Shown here: in pieces, positions 8,642-17,492 of the stretch
Position numbering within the stretch: position 1 is the stretch's first letter
How the letters are laid out: every line of letters starts with the position of its first letter
From: Terriglobia bacterium
GTDB lineage: Bacteria; Acidobacteriota; Terriglobia; UBA7540
Direction: 5' to 3'
Length of the DNA: 64,000 nt
Assembly: GCA_030040995.1 (NCBI GenBank)
Contig: JASHOS010000171.1
Coordinates: 35,849 to 99,848, forward strand
Made by a program: the position numbers and the translations under genes
The notes under the pieces: generated by a model
Seen by the model: only the letters and a program-made list of their open reading frames with translations
The model's database searches: none
Told to the model about the DNA's origin: nothing

Positions 8642-9811
8642 TCAGCATAGCTTTGAGAGGCGACGGACGGCTTCGTCAAGCGTGGCATCAGTTTTGCTAT
8701 AGCAGAACCGTACCTGCTGGTCGCCTGGGCCCGGCTGGCTGTAAAAGCTGCTCCCGGGAACAACCGCCACTCCGATTTCTTCCACCAGATACCGCGCAAA
8801 CTCCACGTCGCTCGAAAAACCGAAGCGGGTGATATCCGTCATAATGTAGTATGCCCCGTGCGGCTTGAAGCAGCGGAAACCGGCCTTCTCAAGCGCAGGC
8901 AAGAAGCGGTCGCGCCGGGCCAGGTATTGCTGCTGTATTTTTTTGTAGTACTCGTCTGGCATTTGAAGCGCTACAACGCCGGCTTCCTGCAAGGGCGCTG
9001 GAGCGCCGACCGTGATAAAGTCGTGCATTTTCCGGATTCCGCTGCTGATCTCTGGCGGCGCAATCACGTAGCCAACGCGCCAACCCGTTACACTGTAGGT
9101 CTTCGACAAGCTCTGAATGCTGATCGTCTGTTTCTGCATGCCCGGCAGCGTCGCCATCGAAATGTGACGGGTTCCATCATAAACGAGGTATTGGTAAATC
9201 TCGTCGCACACGGCGTAAACGTCCCAGCGCTGGCACAACTGGGCAATGGTTTCAAGCTCCTGACGAGTGAAAACCTTGCCCGTGGGATTGTTGGGCGTGT
9301 TTAGAACAACAGCCCGCGTGTTCTCGTTGAACGCCGCGGCCAGCTCGTCCGCATCGAACGACCAATCGGGTGGGTGAAGCCGCACGAAGCGCGGCGTAGC
9401 CCCGCAGATAATCGCGTCCGGACCATAGTTTTCGTAAAACGGCTCGAAGATCACCACTTCTTCGCCTGGATCAACAATGGCGAGCAGGGATGCAATCATG
9501 GCTTCCGTGGCGCCGCAGCAAACAGTCAATTCGCTCTCGGGATCGACCGCCAGTCCCGTATCTCGCTCGAATTGTCTGGCAATGGCGCAGCGAAACTCCC
9601 TGGCTCCCCATGTAATGGAATATTGGTTCACGTCAGCGCGGATGGCGCGCACCGCAGCTTCCTTCACCTCGTCCGGCGCCGGAAAATCCGGGAAGCCCTG
9701 GGCGAGATTGATGGCGTTGTGTTGCATGGCCAGGCGCGTCATTTCACGAATTACGGATTCGGTGAATTGCTGCGCTTTTCGGGAGATCGCCGCCCGTTCC
9801 GTAAGTTTCAT
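8642..9811 (-). CDS. PLP-dependent class I/II aminotransferase
   Basis: A fold-type I aminotransferase of about 389 residues. Visible landmarks are INLAQGFPDFPAP near the N-terminus, the NxPNNPTGK stretch (NTPNNPTGKVF), the Asp of CDEIYQYLVYDG that contacts the PLP ring, the Schiff-base Lys in SLSKTYSVTGWRVGY and the carboxylate-binding Arg near the end (VRFCYSK). The N-terminal pattern resembles the methionine/kynurenine aminotransferase group (YbdL-like), but the substrate is not readable by eye. The ATG at 9811 has GGAGG nine bases upstream; a TTG two codons earlier is too close to that site. It is convergent with pilC, three bases away. Confidence 0.9.
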   Translation of the reverse strand: MKLTERAAISRKAQQFTESVIREMTRLAMQHNAINLAQGFPDFPAPDEVKEAAVRAIRADVNQYSITWGAREFRCAIARQFERDTGLAVDPESELTVCCGATEAMIASLLAIVDPGEEVVIFEPFYENYGPDAIICGATPRFVRLHPPDWSFDADELAAAFNENTRAVVLNTPNNPTGKVFTRQELETIAQLCQRWDVYAVCDEIYQYLVYDGTRHISMATLPGMQKQTISIQSLSKTYSVTGWRVGYVIAPPEISSGIRKMHDFITVGAPAPLQEAGVVALQMPDEYYKKIQQQYLARRDRFLPALEKAGFRCFKPHGAYYIMTDITRFGFSSDVEFARYLVEEIGVAVVPGSSFYSQPGPGDQQVRFCYSKTDATLDEAVRRLSKLC

Positions 9812-10000
9812 AGTCAATGTTCCTCCGCAAGCCTTGCCGTCCGGTGGGCGCAGGCCTCAACCTAAAAGTTTATCGAGTTCTGCTGGAACCCTAAAGCATA
9901 GCACTTCAGACTCGCGACCTGCCGATTGCCCGGAGGGCAACACCGTGAATAGACGTAGGTGGTAACCTACGGAAAGGAAAACGAAGAGAGGGAAGCTTTG

Positions 10001-11509
10001 ATGAATGCTCGCTACATTTTGGCTCTGGACCAGGGAACCACGAGTTCGCGCGCTCTACTGTTCGATCGCGCGGGACAAGTGGTGGGCTCTGCCCAGCAGG
10101 AATTCCCCCAATATTACCCTCAGCCTGCGTGGGTCGAACATGATGCCGAGGAGGTCTGGACGTCTCAGTGGAAGGTTGCGCAGGATGCCGTTGCGGCGGC
10201 AAAGGCGGACCCGGAAGAGATAGCCGGGATTGGCATCACCAATCAGCGGGAAACTGTCGTGATGTGGGACCGCCAGTCGTCGAAGCCGGTTCGTCGCGCC
10301 ATCGTGTGGCAATGCCGGCGCACGGCCCCCGATTGCGACCGGATAAGAGAAGAGGGCTTTGACCACGTGCTCCGCGAAAAGACGGGTCTTGTGGCCGATG
10401 CCTACTTTTCATCGACCAAGATTGCATGGCTGCTGAATGATATCCCCGGCGCTCGCTCCCTGGCAGAGCAGGGAAAACTTGCCTGCGGCACCATGGATAG
10501 CTGGCTGCTATGGAATCTGACACAAGGCCATATTCATGCGACGGATTGCTCGAACGCGTCGCGAACCCAGCTCTACAATATCCGCTCGCTCTCGTGGGAT
10601 GATGAAATCCTGCGCTATTTTCGCATCCCTGTCTCCCTGCTGCCCAAGGTTAAGCCATCGAGTGGGATTTTGGGTGAAACGAATCTGTTCGGAACGCGCC
10701 GTCCCATCCCCATCGCCGGTGTTGCCGGAGATCAGCAAGCGTCTCTGTTTGGTCACCGGTGCCTCAACCCCGGAAGCGTAAAGAACACTTATGGCACGGG
10801 ATGTTTCCTCCTGATGAATACCGGAACTCAGATACCTGTCTCGCAATCGGGGCTGCTCGCGACCATTGCCTGGCAGCGGGACGGACGTGCAACCTATGCG
10901 CTCGAAGGAAGCATTTTTATCGCCGGCGCCGCTGTGCAGTGGCTTCGCGATCAGATGGGCCTGATCCTCCACGCCAGCGAAACGGAGAGCGCGGCCCGGT
11001 CCGTGCCCGATACCGGCGGCGTTTATTTCGTCCCTGCCTTTGTGGGCCTGGGCGCGCCTTACTGGGACGCCTATGCGCGAGGAGTCATCACCGGAATCAC
11101 GCGTGGCGCCACGCGCAACCATGTTATCCGCGCCGCTCTTGAAGCAATGGCTTTTCAAACGCGTGATGTTCTCGATTGCATGGCCCGCGATTGTGGACTC
11201 AGCCCTGGGGTACTGCGCGTGGATGGAGGAGCCGCAGTGAACGATTTCCTGTGCCAGTTTCAGGCTGATATTCTTGGCACTCCGGTGCAGCGCGCTTCCG
11301 AAATGGAGTGCACTGCTCTCGGCGCCGCCCTTCTTGCGGGCCTGGCCACGGGATTCTGGGAGGACGAAAAAGACCTCGAGAGGCAATTGACTTCGTCGGT
11401 TCCCAGGGCAGGGAAGGCTCGCCGCTTTGATCCTCAATTGGAGCCAGGCAGGCGGGAAGAACTCTATGCGGGCTGGCAGCGCGCCGTCCGGTGCGCGCGA
11501 GCTCGTTGA
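10001..11509 (+). CDS. glpK: Glycerol kinase
   Basis: FGGY-family carbohydrate kinase of 502 residues, the normal length, which phosphorylates glycerol to sn-glycerol 3-phosphate. It opens with LALDQGTTSSRALLFD (ATP phosphate loop), has GITNQRETVVMWDR, and the FGGY signature regions TYGTGCFLLMNTG and GAAVQWLRD. A late nucleotide motif, RVDGGAAVNDFLCQFQADIL, is also intact. The ATG at 10001 has GAGAGGGA upstream and matches the family N-terminus; the in-frame ATG-less lead from 9959 is not needed. No glpF or glpD is adjacent, so it appears to be a lone gene, convergent with nagB. Confidence 0.95.
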   Translation: MNARYILALDQGTTSSRALLFDRAGQVVGSAQQEFPQYYPQPAWVEHDAEEVWTSQWKVAQDAVAAAKADPEEIAGIGITNQRETVVMWDRQSSKPVRRAIVWQCRRTAPDCDRIREEGFDHVLREKTGLVADAYFSSTKIAWLLNDIPGARSLAEQGKLACGTMDSWLLWNLTQGHIHATDCSNASRTQLYNIRSLSWDDEILRYFRIPVSLLPKVKPSSGILGETNLFGTRRPIPIAGVAGDQQASLFGHRCLNPGSVKNTYGTGCFLLMNTGTQIPVSQSGLLATIAWQRDGRATYALEGSIFIAGAAVQWLRDQMGLILHASETESAARSVPDTGGVYFVPAFVGLGAPYWDAYARGVITGITRGATRNHVIRAALEAMAFQTRDVLDCMARDCGLSPGVLRVDGGAAVNDFLCQFQADILGTPVQRASEMECTALGAALLAGLATGFWEDEKDLERQLTSSVPRAGKARRFDPQLEPGRREELYAGWQRAVRCARAR

Positions 11510-11528
11510 CCAAGGCAGCGAGGTGTTG

Positions 11529-12305
11529 TCACGCAGACAGTGCCGCCGCGGAGTCCGTATCGAGGAAGAGCAAGGCATTCGGGTGCGTGCGAAGGATGGT
11601 CGCCGGGCACGCGGGCGAAATCGCTTCGTGCAGGGTACGCCTTACAATCCGTGCCTTGCGTGGACCGGGAACGGAAAGGATCAACTCGGGCGCTCGCAGC
11701 AGCGCGGGAATGGTCAGCGTGATTGCTTGCCGGGGGACCTGGTCCAGAGTCTCAAACCATCCTTCATTCACCTGCTGTTGGCGGCAGACCTGATCGAGTG
11801 AAACAATCTTCACATCAACCGGATCCTCGAAATTGGCCTCGGCCGGATCATTGAAGGCCAAGTGCCCGTTTTCTCCAATGCCCAGCAGGCAGAGCTGCGG
11901 TTCGTAAGAGCGCAACAACTCCGCGTACTTTTGGCATGTCGCTTCAGCATTCTCCATCGCGCCGTCAATCTCATAGAACTGTTTCATAGGTACGCGGCTC
12001 ACAAGATTCTCGCGCAAATACCGCCGAAACGAGGCCCGATGAGAGTTGGTGATCCCCAAATACTCGTCCATATGGAAACCTACGACTTGTTTCCAGGGAA
12101 TGTCTGGCATCGCTGTTAATGCCCGTAGGGTCGCCAGTTGAGATTCCCCGGTAGCAAAGATCACAGCCACCTCCGAATGCTGGCGGGCCAAGGCTCGCAC
12201 CTGTTTCGCCGCTGCAGTGGCTGCAGCCTCCCCCATGTCCCCACAGGTTTCGTAGACTTCTACCTTGGGCTTATTGACACGAGAAGACGAAACTGGCTGA
12301 ATCAT
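11529..12305 (-). CDS. nagB: Glucosamine-6-phosphate deaminase / 6-phosphogluconolactonase family
   Basis: A 258-residue NagB/RpiA-fold sugar isomerase. The NagB motifs are present: FATGESQLATLRAL (phosphate loop), VGFHMDEYLG with the catalytic Asp, LCLLGIGENGHLAFNDP, and SVPGPRKARIVRRTL near the C-terminus. The reaction is deamination and isomerisation of glucosamine-6-phosphate to fructose-6-phosphate. Its ATG overlaps the TGA of the upstream emrA-like gene (ATGA), so it is translationally coupled to an efflux operon, which is an unexpected partner. Homologues with relaxed specificity exist, so the substrate is inferred. Confidence 0.87.
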   Translation of the reverse strand: MIQPVSSSRVNKPKVEVYETCGDMGEAAATAAAKQVRALARQHSEVAVIFATGESQLATLRALTAMPDIPWKQVVGFHMDEYLGITNSHRASFRRYLRENLVSRVPMKQFYEIDGAMENAEATCQKYAELLRSYEPQLCLLGIGENGHLAFNDPAEANFEDPVDVKIVSLDQVCRQQQVNEGWFETLDQVPRQAITLTIPALLRAPELILSVPGPRKARIVRRTLHEAISPACPATILRTHPNALLFLDTDSAAALSA

Positions 12306-13567
12306 CGTACTTTCACCTCCGGTTCTACGGACATGCCGGGCCGGAGCGGGTGCTGGGGATCCAGGCCGTGTTCGAAGACAATCTTCACGGGGATTCGCTC
12401 GACCACCTTGACGTAATTCCCGGTAGCATTCTCAGGCGGCAACAAGCTGTAGCGCGCGCCGCTTGCACCAGCGATGTTCAAAATATGACCATCATAAGTA
12501 CGATCGTAAGTGTCCACGTGGATTTTGACCGGCTGACCCGGCTTCATATACTTGAGTTGTGTCTCTTTGAAGTTGGCCGTAACCCAGATATTCTGGCTGT
12601 CCAGAGGAACAATCGTCATTAACTGCTGCCCTGGCGCGACATTCTGTCCCGGCTCGACAGATCGTTGCCCCACGATCCCGCTGACGGGCGCCACAATCGT
12701 CGTGTACCCGAGGTTCAGTTCGGCCTGATGCAAAACCGCAATCGCCTGCTTCGTCTGGGCCTCGGCGGCCACCGCTCGCGAGTGCTGCAGGGAAATTTGC
12801 TGAGGCCGCGTCATTGCGTAGTGTAATTGGGCCTGGGCTTGAGCGAGTTTAGCGCGGGCTTGGGTGACAGCCTGTTCCGTTGCCGCGGCGGAGGCCACCG
12901 CCGCCTCGACGGCGGCTGCTGTCCCCTTCTGCGTATCCACAGCTTGCGTATAAGTTAACTGTGGGATCTCATCCTTCGCCGCCAGCGGCTCGTATCGGGT
13001 TACATCATCCTGAGCCTTGAGATCATTCGCTTCGGCTTGCCGCAGTGACGCCTGGGCGGCGTCGAACTGCCGTTGCGCCGCGGCAAGCCCGGCTTGAGCA
13101 TTCTGCACGTCGGCCTGGGCGCTGGAAAGAGCGCTGAAAGTATTCACAGAAGTAAGTGGAACGTTCGTCACAAGCGCCGCGGCACTGGCCTGGTCGTTGG
13201 CAAGGGTTGCCCTGGCGTTGGCGACAGCTACCTCGTAATCTGTCGGGTCGAGCTCCACCAGAACTGTGCCTGCCTTCACGTACACGTTGTTGTCTACCGT
13301 CACCCGTGTCACGAAGCCCGTGATCCGCGAATTGACCGGATAGATGTACCCATCGATCTCGGCATCGTCTGTAGACTCCCAGGCAGCAAAGTACCGATAC
13401 AGTAGAACCGACGACACAATCACCACAATGGCGATCACCGCAAACAAGATTCGCCGGCGTGCTTTCTTGGGGCGCCCGGGAGGCGTGCCCGGACCCACTC
13501 CTGTCCCATTCGATTTTGGCGCGGCGGGAGCAACCGGCGCCGGCGTCTGCGTGGATGTATCAGGCAT
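12302..13567 (-). CDS. emrA: EmrA/HlyD-type membrane fusion protein
   Basis: A 421-residue periplasmic adaptor of a tripartite drug efflux pump. A proline- and glycine-rich cytoplasmic lead is followed by one membrane helix (about 35-57), a biotinyl-lipoyl half (GYIYPVNSRITGFV, DNVYVKAGTVLVELDP), a long Ala/Gln-rich coiled-coil hairpin (about 115-270), the second lipoyl half (IVAPVSGIVGQRSVEPGQNVAPGQ) and a beta-barrel domain (VTANFKETQL, PVKIHVDTYD). It lies between tolC (2 bp upstream) and nagB (4-bp overlap). The emrB-type MFS gene at 15736-17382 on the same strand is the natural partner. AGGAGTGAGG precedes the ATG. Confidence 0.93.
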   Translation of the reverse strand: MPDTSTQTPAPVAPAAPKSNGTGVGPGTPPGRPKKARRRILFAVIAIVVIVSSVLLYRYFAAWESTDDAEIDGYIYPVNSRITGFVTRVTVDNNVYVKAGTVLVELDPTDYEVAVANARATLANDQASAAALVTNVPLTSVNTFSALSSAQADVQNAQAGLAAAQRQFDAAQASLRQAEANDLKAQDDVTRYEPLAAKDEIPQLTYTQAVDTQKGTAAAVEAAVASAAATEQAVTQARAKLAQAQAQLHYAMTRPQQISLQHSRAVAAEAQTKQAIAVLHQAELNLGYTTIVAPVSGIVGQRSVEPGQNVAPGQQLMTIVPLDSQNIWVTANFKETQLKYMKPGQPVKIHVDTYDRTYDGHILNIAGASGARYSLLPPENATGNYVKVVERIPVKIVFEHGLDPQHPLRPGMSVEPEVKVR

Positions 13568-13569
13568 AG

Positions 13570-14982
13570 TTACCTCACTCCTAAATATTGCAGGCCCGAC
13601 TCTTCCGCAACCCCAATGGCCAGCGCGAGTGAGATCTTCGCTACGTTGAACGAGTAAAGACTGGCGATGTAGGATTGGTTGGCCGCAGCCACCGATTCCT
13701 GCGCCTCGACGACCTCGAGATTGTCAGCTACGCCCGCCTTGAAACGGTCCTGAGCCTGCGCCAAGGTTTGGTTGCCAAGATTAACGTTACTCTCGGCCAC
13801 CTTTACCAGTTCGGACGAAGATTGGAGATTGAAGAAGGCCGTGCGTACTTGTTCGTCGATCTTGCCTCCCAGGTCGGCTAGTTCTGCCTGGCGCCGGCGA
13901 AGCGTCGAATTCGCCTGCAGCTTGTCCGCCCGCACCAAGCTTCCCTGGAAGACGGGGATATTGAGCGTGAGAGCGAAATCGAACGTCTCATGCGAGGTGC
14001 CGAAGTTCGGACTGCCGATATCCCCGAAGTCCGTGGCGGTTGACAACGACGGATAGTTCTCCGCCCTAGCCGCCTGGATGGCCAGTTCCGCCGCTCGAAG
14101 CTGTGCTTTGTCGCTGAGGTAGTCAGGTCTGGTTGAATAAGCCCGACTAAGCGCCTGTTGTAAGGTGATTCCGGCCAGAGGCGCATAAGGGATTATGTCC
14201 GTCAAACGAAATTGCTGGCCATTTGGAAGTCCAATCACCCGCGCCAGGGCGAGTTTATCGATGTTGAGCTGGTTTTCGGCGGCAATCAGCCGCTGCTGCT
14301 GGGTTTGCAGCTCCACGTGTGCCCGAAGCTCGTCAATGCTCGCAATCACGCCATGCTTGTGCAAGTCCACGTCATTCTCGTAAAGCGTCTGGGACGTTTT
14401 GACCTGGGCGCGAATTGAGTCCACGTTAGCAGCATCAGAAATCACAAAAAGATAAGCGCTGGCCGTGGTGTACACCACCAGGTCACGGTCGCTCCGGTAG
14501 GCGTACTGCGACGCCCTTTCGGATTCCGAAGCCGATTTCCAGTTTTTGATGTCGGACCAGTTGAAGATTTCCTGGGAGAGATAAGCACGGGCATCGGCAA
14601 CACCAAACGGCCCCAGAACCATCGGGAGGGTGATAGGGCCCAAAGTGCTGGGGAAGCCCAGTGCCCTAAGGTTAATCTGCTGCACCGTGCCGCTGAGGCG
14701 CGCGTTCAGATTTGGTAGCAACGCGTTCAAGTCGCGCAGACGTTCAGCGCGAGCCGCCCGGGCATTTTCCTGACTTTCGATCTCACCCAGGTTGTATCTC
14801 AGGGCCCGATTGAACGCGTCGCTCAGGGAAAGATCCAGCGTTGTTGGCGTCGCCTGGCCTGTGGGCACGCTGCCTTGAAACGCACTTTGCGCCTGGGCGC
14901 CCGCCCGCATCGGCAGGGCAAAATAGAAGGCCGAAAGTGCCAAGAATGAGACCAGACGTCCAACCCGGCGGTCATAAGACAT
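13570..14982 (-). CDS. tolC: TolC-family outer-membrane efflux protein
   Basis: A 470-residue outer-membrane channel of the OEP/TolC superfamily. A Sec signal peptide (FLALSAFYFALPMRAGAQA) is followed by two repeated coiled-coil/beta units: LSLSDAFNRALRYNLGEIESQENARAARAE at the start of the first and ITLQQALSRAYSTRPDYLSDKAQL at the start of the second. The ending LEVVEAQESVAAANQSYIASLYSFNVAKISLALAIG is typical of the family. It should form the exit duct for the EmrA/EmrB-like proteins encoded on either side. GGAGG sits eight bases before the ATG. Confidence 0.93.
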   Translation of the reverse strand: MSYDRRVGRLVSFLALSAFYFALPMRAGAQAQSAFQGSVPTGQATPTTLDLSLSDAFNRALRYNLGEIESQENARAARAERLRDLNALLPNLNARLSGTVQQINLRALGFPSTLGPITLPMVLGPFGVADARAYLSQEIFNWSDIKNWKSASESERASQYAYRSDRDLVVYTTASAYLFVISDAANVDSIRAQVKTSQTLYENDVDLHKHGVIASIDELRAHVELQTQQQRLIAAENQLNIDKLALARVIGLPNGQQFRLTDIIPYAPLAGITLQQALSRAYSTRPDYLSDKAQLRAAELAIQAARAENYPSLSTATDFGDIGSPNFGTSHETFDFALTLNIPVFQGSLVRADKLQANSTLRRRQAELADLGGKIDEQVRTAFFNLQSSSELVKVAESNVNLGNQTLAQAQDRFKAGVADNLEVVEAQESVAAANQSYIASLYSFNVAKISLALAIGVAEESGLQYLGVR

Positions 14983-15013
14983 CGCGCCTCCTCAACCAAA
15001 CATGAAATGCAGC

Positions 15014-15643
15014 TCAGCTCTCGTGCTTTGCGTACCGGGCGACTGCATCGAGGATGATCTCAACCGCCATTTCATTGCCGAGGCCGGAGTTGACCATAAG
15101 GTGGAAACGATGCCTTCCGGGCCATTCGACGTTGAAATACTGCTTAACGAAGTCCGCGCGGTCGCGGTCTACGGTCTCTGCCAACTCGGTCGCTTCCTTC
15201 TCGGTCTTACCTCTTGCGCGGAGCCGGCGGACCTTATCCTGAAAGGGAGCGTAAACGAAGACGTGAAAGGCATCAGGCCGGTTTCCAAGGTAATAAGCGG
15301 ACCCTCGCCCCACGATCACGCACTGACCGGCGTCGGCGATCGCGGGCAGGATCTTCTGCACGACGTCGCGAATGCAATCGGCGTCCACCATCTTCATCCG
15401 CTGGGCGTTTTGGACCCCTTCGTGACTCCCACGCATGAAAGCCCTGAAAAGGCGGTAGTAGGCCGGGTCTCTTCGCTCCCGGCGTTCCTCCACGGCCCGG
15501 CAGTCGCAGTCCAATCGGCGTGCAATTTCCTCGGTTAGCAAATGGTCCCAGAGCTTCCAGCCCAATCGAGACGCCAACGCCGCCGCAATATCGGCGCCTC
15601 CCGCCCCATATTCCCGATCAACCGTAACGATTCGAGTGGTCAT
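15014..15643 (-). CDS. Cytidylate kinase-like family protein
   Basis: A ~209-residue P-loop-fold protein of the cytidylate-kinase-like family: TVDREYGAGGADIAAALASRLGW at the N-terminus, IVGRGSAYYLGNRPDAFHVFVYAP in the middle and RDRADFVKQYFNVEW toward the end. True CMP kinase has a different lid and is usually beside rpsA; this family lacks a classical GKS/T loop and its substrate is not established. I start at the ATG at 15643 because MTTRIVTVDREYG is the conserved beginning. It lies inside the efflux run, between the MFS gene and tolC (31 bp from tolC), which makes co-transcription likely and its role there puzzling. Confidence 0.82.
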   Translation of the reverse strand: MTTRIVTVDREYGAGGADIAAALASRLGWKLWDHLLTEEIARRLDCDCRAVEERRERRDPAYYRLFRAFMRGSHEGVQNAQRMKMVDADCIRDVVQKILPAIADAGQCVIVGRGSAYYLGNRPDAFHVFVYAPFQDKVRRLRARGKTEKEATELAETVDRDRADFVKQYFNVEWPGRHRFHLMVNSGLGNEMAVEIILDAVARYAKHES

Positions 15644-15735
15644 AGATTTCTCAAACCAATAAGCGGTCAGCAAGCGACGAGTCTTAGCGGGGTCGCCGAT
15701 AGCACGGATAGCCACGCTGACCGCTCACGGTGGCG

Positions 15736-17382
15736 TTACCCGACAGCCGCTTCGCCGCCTCCTCCAGGCTGATTTCTTCGCAAAGCAAAGGACAGGAGGA
15801 ACATGATTCCCGCTCCAATACACAGAACCCAGAATGTATCGATATAGGCCAGAGTGGTCGCTTGTCCGATCACCGCTTGATAAAGCCGGGCGTAGGCCTG
15901 GTTTGTGGCCACCGAGCGACTCAGACCCAAAACACTCAGCCGCGCCGCCAAACTTTGAAGCATTCGGGTAAAAGTCGGATCCCCCGGGCTTATATGCCGC
16001 GCCAGATACACTTGGTGGAATTGTGACCGGCGCGCAATAAGCGTAGTGACCATGGAGGTACCGATGCTGCTTCCGATGTTGCGCATGAAGTTCATCAGCC
16101 CGGCAACAGAGTTGCTTTTCTCTGGTGGCATTCCGACGTACGAGATGAGGTTAATAGGAACGAACAGGAAGCCCAGGCCGAACACCTGCACCACGCGCAA
16201 TATACTTGCTACTTTGAAGCTGATCTCGAGGTCGAGCCGCTGAGTAGTGTAGTACATCGCGACCGAAAGTGACAGCCAGCCAAAGGCGATGAGGTAGCGC
16301 GCCTGGACCCTGGAGGTGAGTGTTCCGGCGATGGGCATCAGAAACAGTAGCAGCAACCCGCCGCCAGAAAGCACCAGCCCTGCCAACTCGGCCGTGTAGC
16401 CCATCAGGGTCTGCAGGAACAGAGGAATCATAACAAGACTGGAGAAAAGCATGATGCCTGTGACGAACATCATCGCGTTGGCGCCGGCGAAGTTTAGATT
16501 TTTGAAGAGTTTCACATCGATCAGCGGGTTCTTGCGGAACCATTCCCAGATCACCAATGAAATCAGACATACAGCAGCGACAATGGCCAGCCTCAGAATG
16601 AAGTGCGACCCGAACCAGTCGTCTTCCTGCCCTTTGTCCAGCATCACTTGCAACGCCCCTACACCAAGCGTGAGAAAGGCGAAGCCAACGTAATCCATCT
16701 TCACCCTTCCGCCAGCCGCACGCGTTGCCCAGGGCGGGTCTTCGACAAGACGAAAGACCAGGAGCAATGCCAGGATACCCACGGGCACGTTGATGAAGAA
16801 AATCCAGCGCCACGAATAATTGTCCGTGATCCATCCGCCGAGCGTGGGTCCGATCGTTGGCGCGATAATGGCCGTGATGCCGTAAAGCGCGAACGCCAGA
16901 CCCCGTTTCTGAGGAGGGAACGTGTCTGCCAGGATTGCCTGCGCCATGGGCTGCAGTCCGCCCCCGCCCGCCCCCTGCAGTGCGCGAAACAAAATGATTG
17001 CCCCCAGGCTGGATGCTGTGCCGCACAGCACAGAGCTGACCGTAAAAACAACCAGGCACGCCATGAAGAATCGTTTGCGCCCGAGCACGTTGGAGAACCA
17101 AGCACCCATGGGCAGCACGATAGCATTAGCGGCCAGGTAAGAAGTGAGCACCCAAGTGCTCTCGTCGTTGCTGGCGCCGAGGCCGCCAGCAATGTAAGGC
17201 AGGGCAACATTGGCGATGCTGGTGTCCAGCACCTCCATAAAGGCAGCTAAAGCGACCACTACGCCAATCAGCCATGGATTGAATTTGGGCTGCCACGGTT
17301 CGACGTTGACGAGAGGCGGAACAGCTCCTTCCAGGGCTCCGCCCGCTTGCGAGTTGCCAGAACCTTCGGTGCGCTCCGCCAT
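15736..17382 (-). CDS. emrB: EmrB/QacA-type MFS drug efflux transporter (DHA2, 14 helices)
   Basis: A 548-residue proton-driven multidrug transporter of the inner membrane. Motif A-like and motif C-like segments are visible: VLDTSIANVALPYIAGGLGAS (DHA2 signature D1) in helix 1, LPMGAWFSNVLGRKRFF, and QGAGGGGLQPMAQAILADTFP, together with about 14 hydrophobic helices. It is the first gene of a minus-strand run emrB, cytidylate-kinase-like, tolC, emrA, nagB, which together encode a complete tripartite pump plus two enzymes. The N-terminus (MAERTEGSGNSQAGG) is hydrophilic. No regulator gene is adjacent. Confidence 0.93.
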   Translation of the reverse strand: MAERTEGSGNSQAGGALEGAVPPLVNVEPWQPKFNPWLIGVVVALAAFMEVLDTSIANVALPYIAGGLGASNDESTWVLTSYLAANAIVLPMGAWFSNVLGRKRFFMACLVVFTVSSVLCGTASSLGAIILFRALQGAGGGGLQPMAQAILADTFPPQKRGLAFALYGITAIIAPTIGPTLGGWITDNYSWRWIFFINVPVGILALLLVFRLVEDPPWATRAAGGRVKMDYVGFAFLTLGVGALQVMLDKGQEDDWFGSHFILRLAIVAAVCLISLVIWEWFRKNPLIDVKLFKNLNFAGANAMMFVTGIMLFSSLVMIPLFLQTLMGYTAELAGLVLSGGGLLLLFLMPIAGTLTSRVQARYLIAFGWLSLSVAMYYTTQRLDLEISFKVASILRVVQVFGLGFLFVPINLISYVGMPPEKSNSVAGLMNFMRNIGSSIGTSMVTTLIARRSQFHQVYLARHISPGDPTFTRMLQSLAARLSVLGLSRSVATNQAYARLYQAVIGQATTLAYIDTFWVLCIGAGIMFLLSFALRRNQPGGGGEAAVG

Positions 17383-17492
17383 AGGTCATCTTGCGTCGGT
17401 ATTTGTCTGATGCCGACGGCGCCGATTGGGTTCCCACGAGCGAGCAGAGACAATCGACAACAGGCAATCGTCAATTCCAGACGCAGGTACTA

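Noticed and set aside
10508..11578. 356-codon open frame on the minus strand
   Set aside because: It is the shadow of glpK in high-GC DNA; glpK motifs are intact on the plus strand.
16151..17101. 316-codon open frame on the minus strand
   Set aside because: It overlaps emrB in another frame of the same strand and its peptide is Arg/Gly/His-rich shadow.
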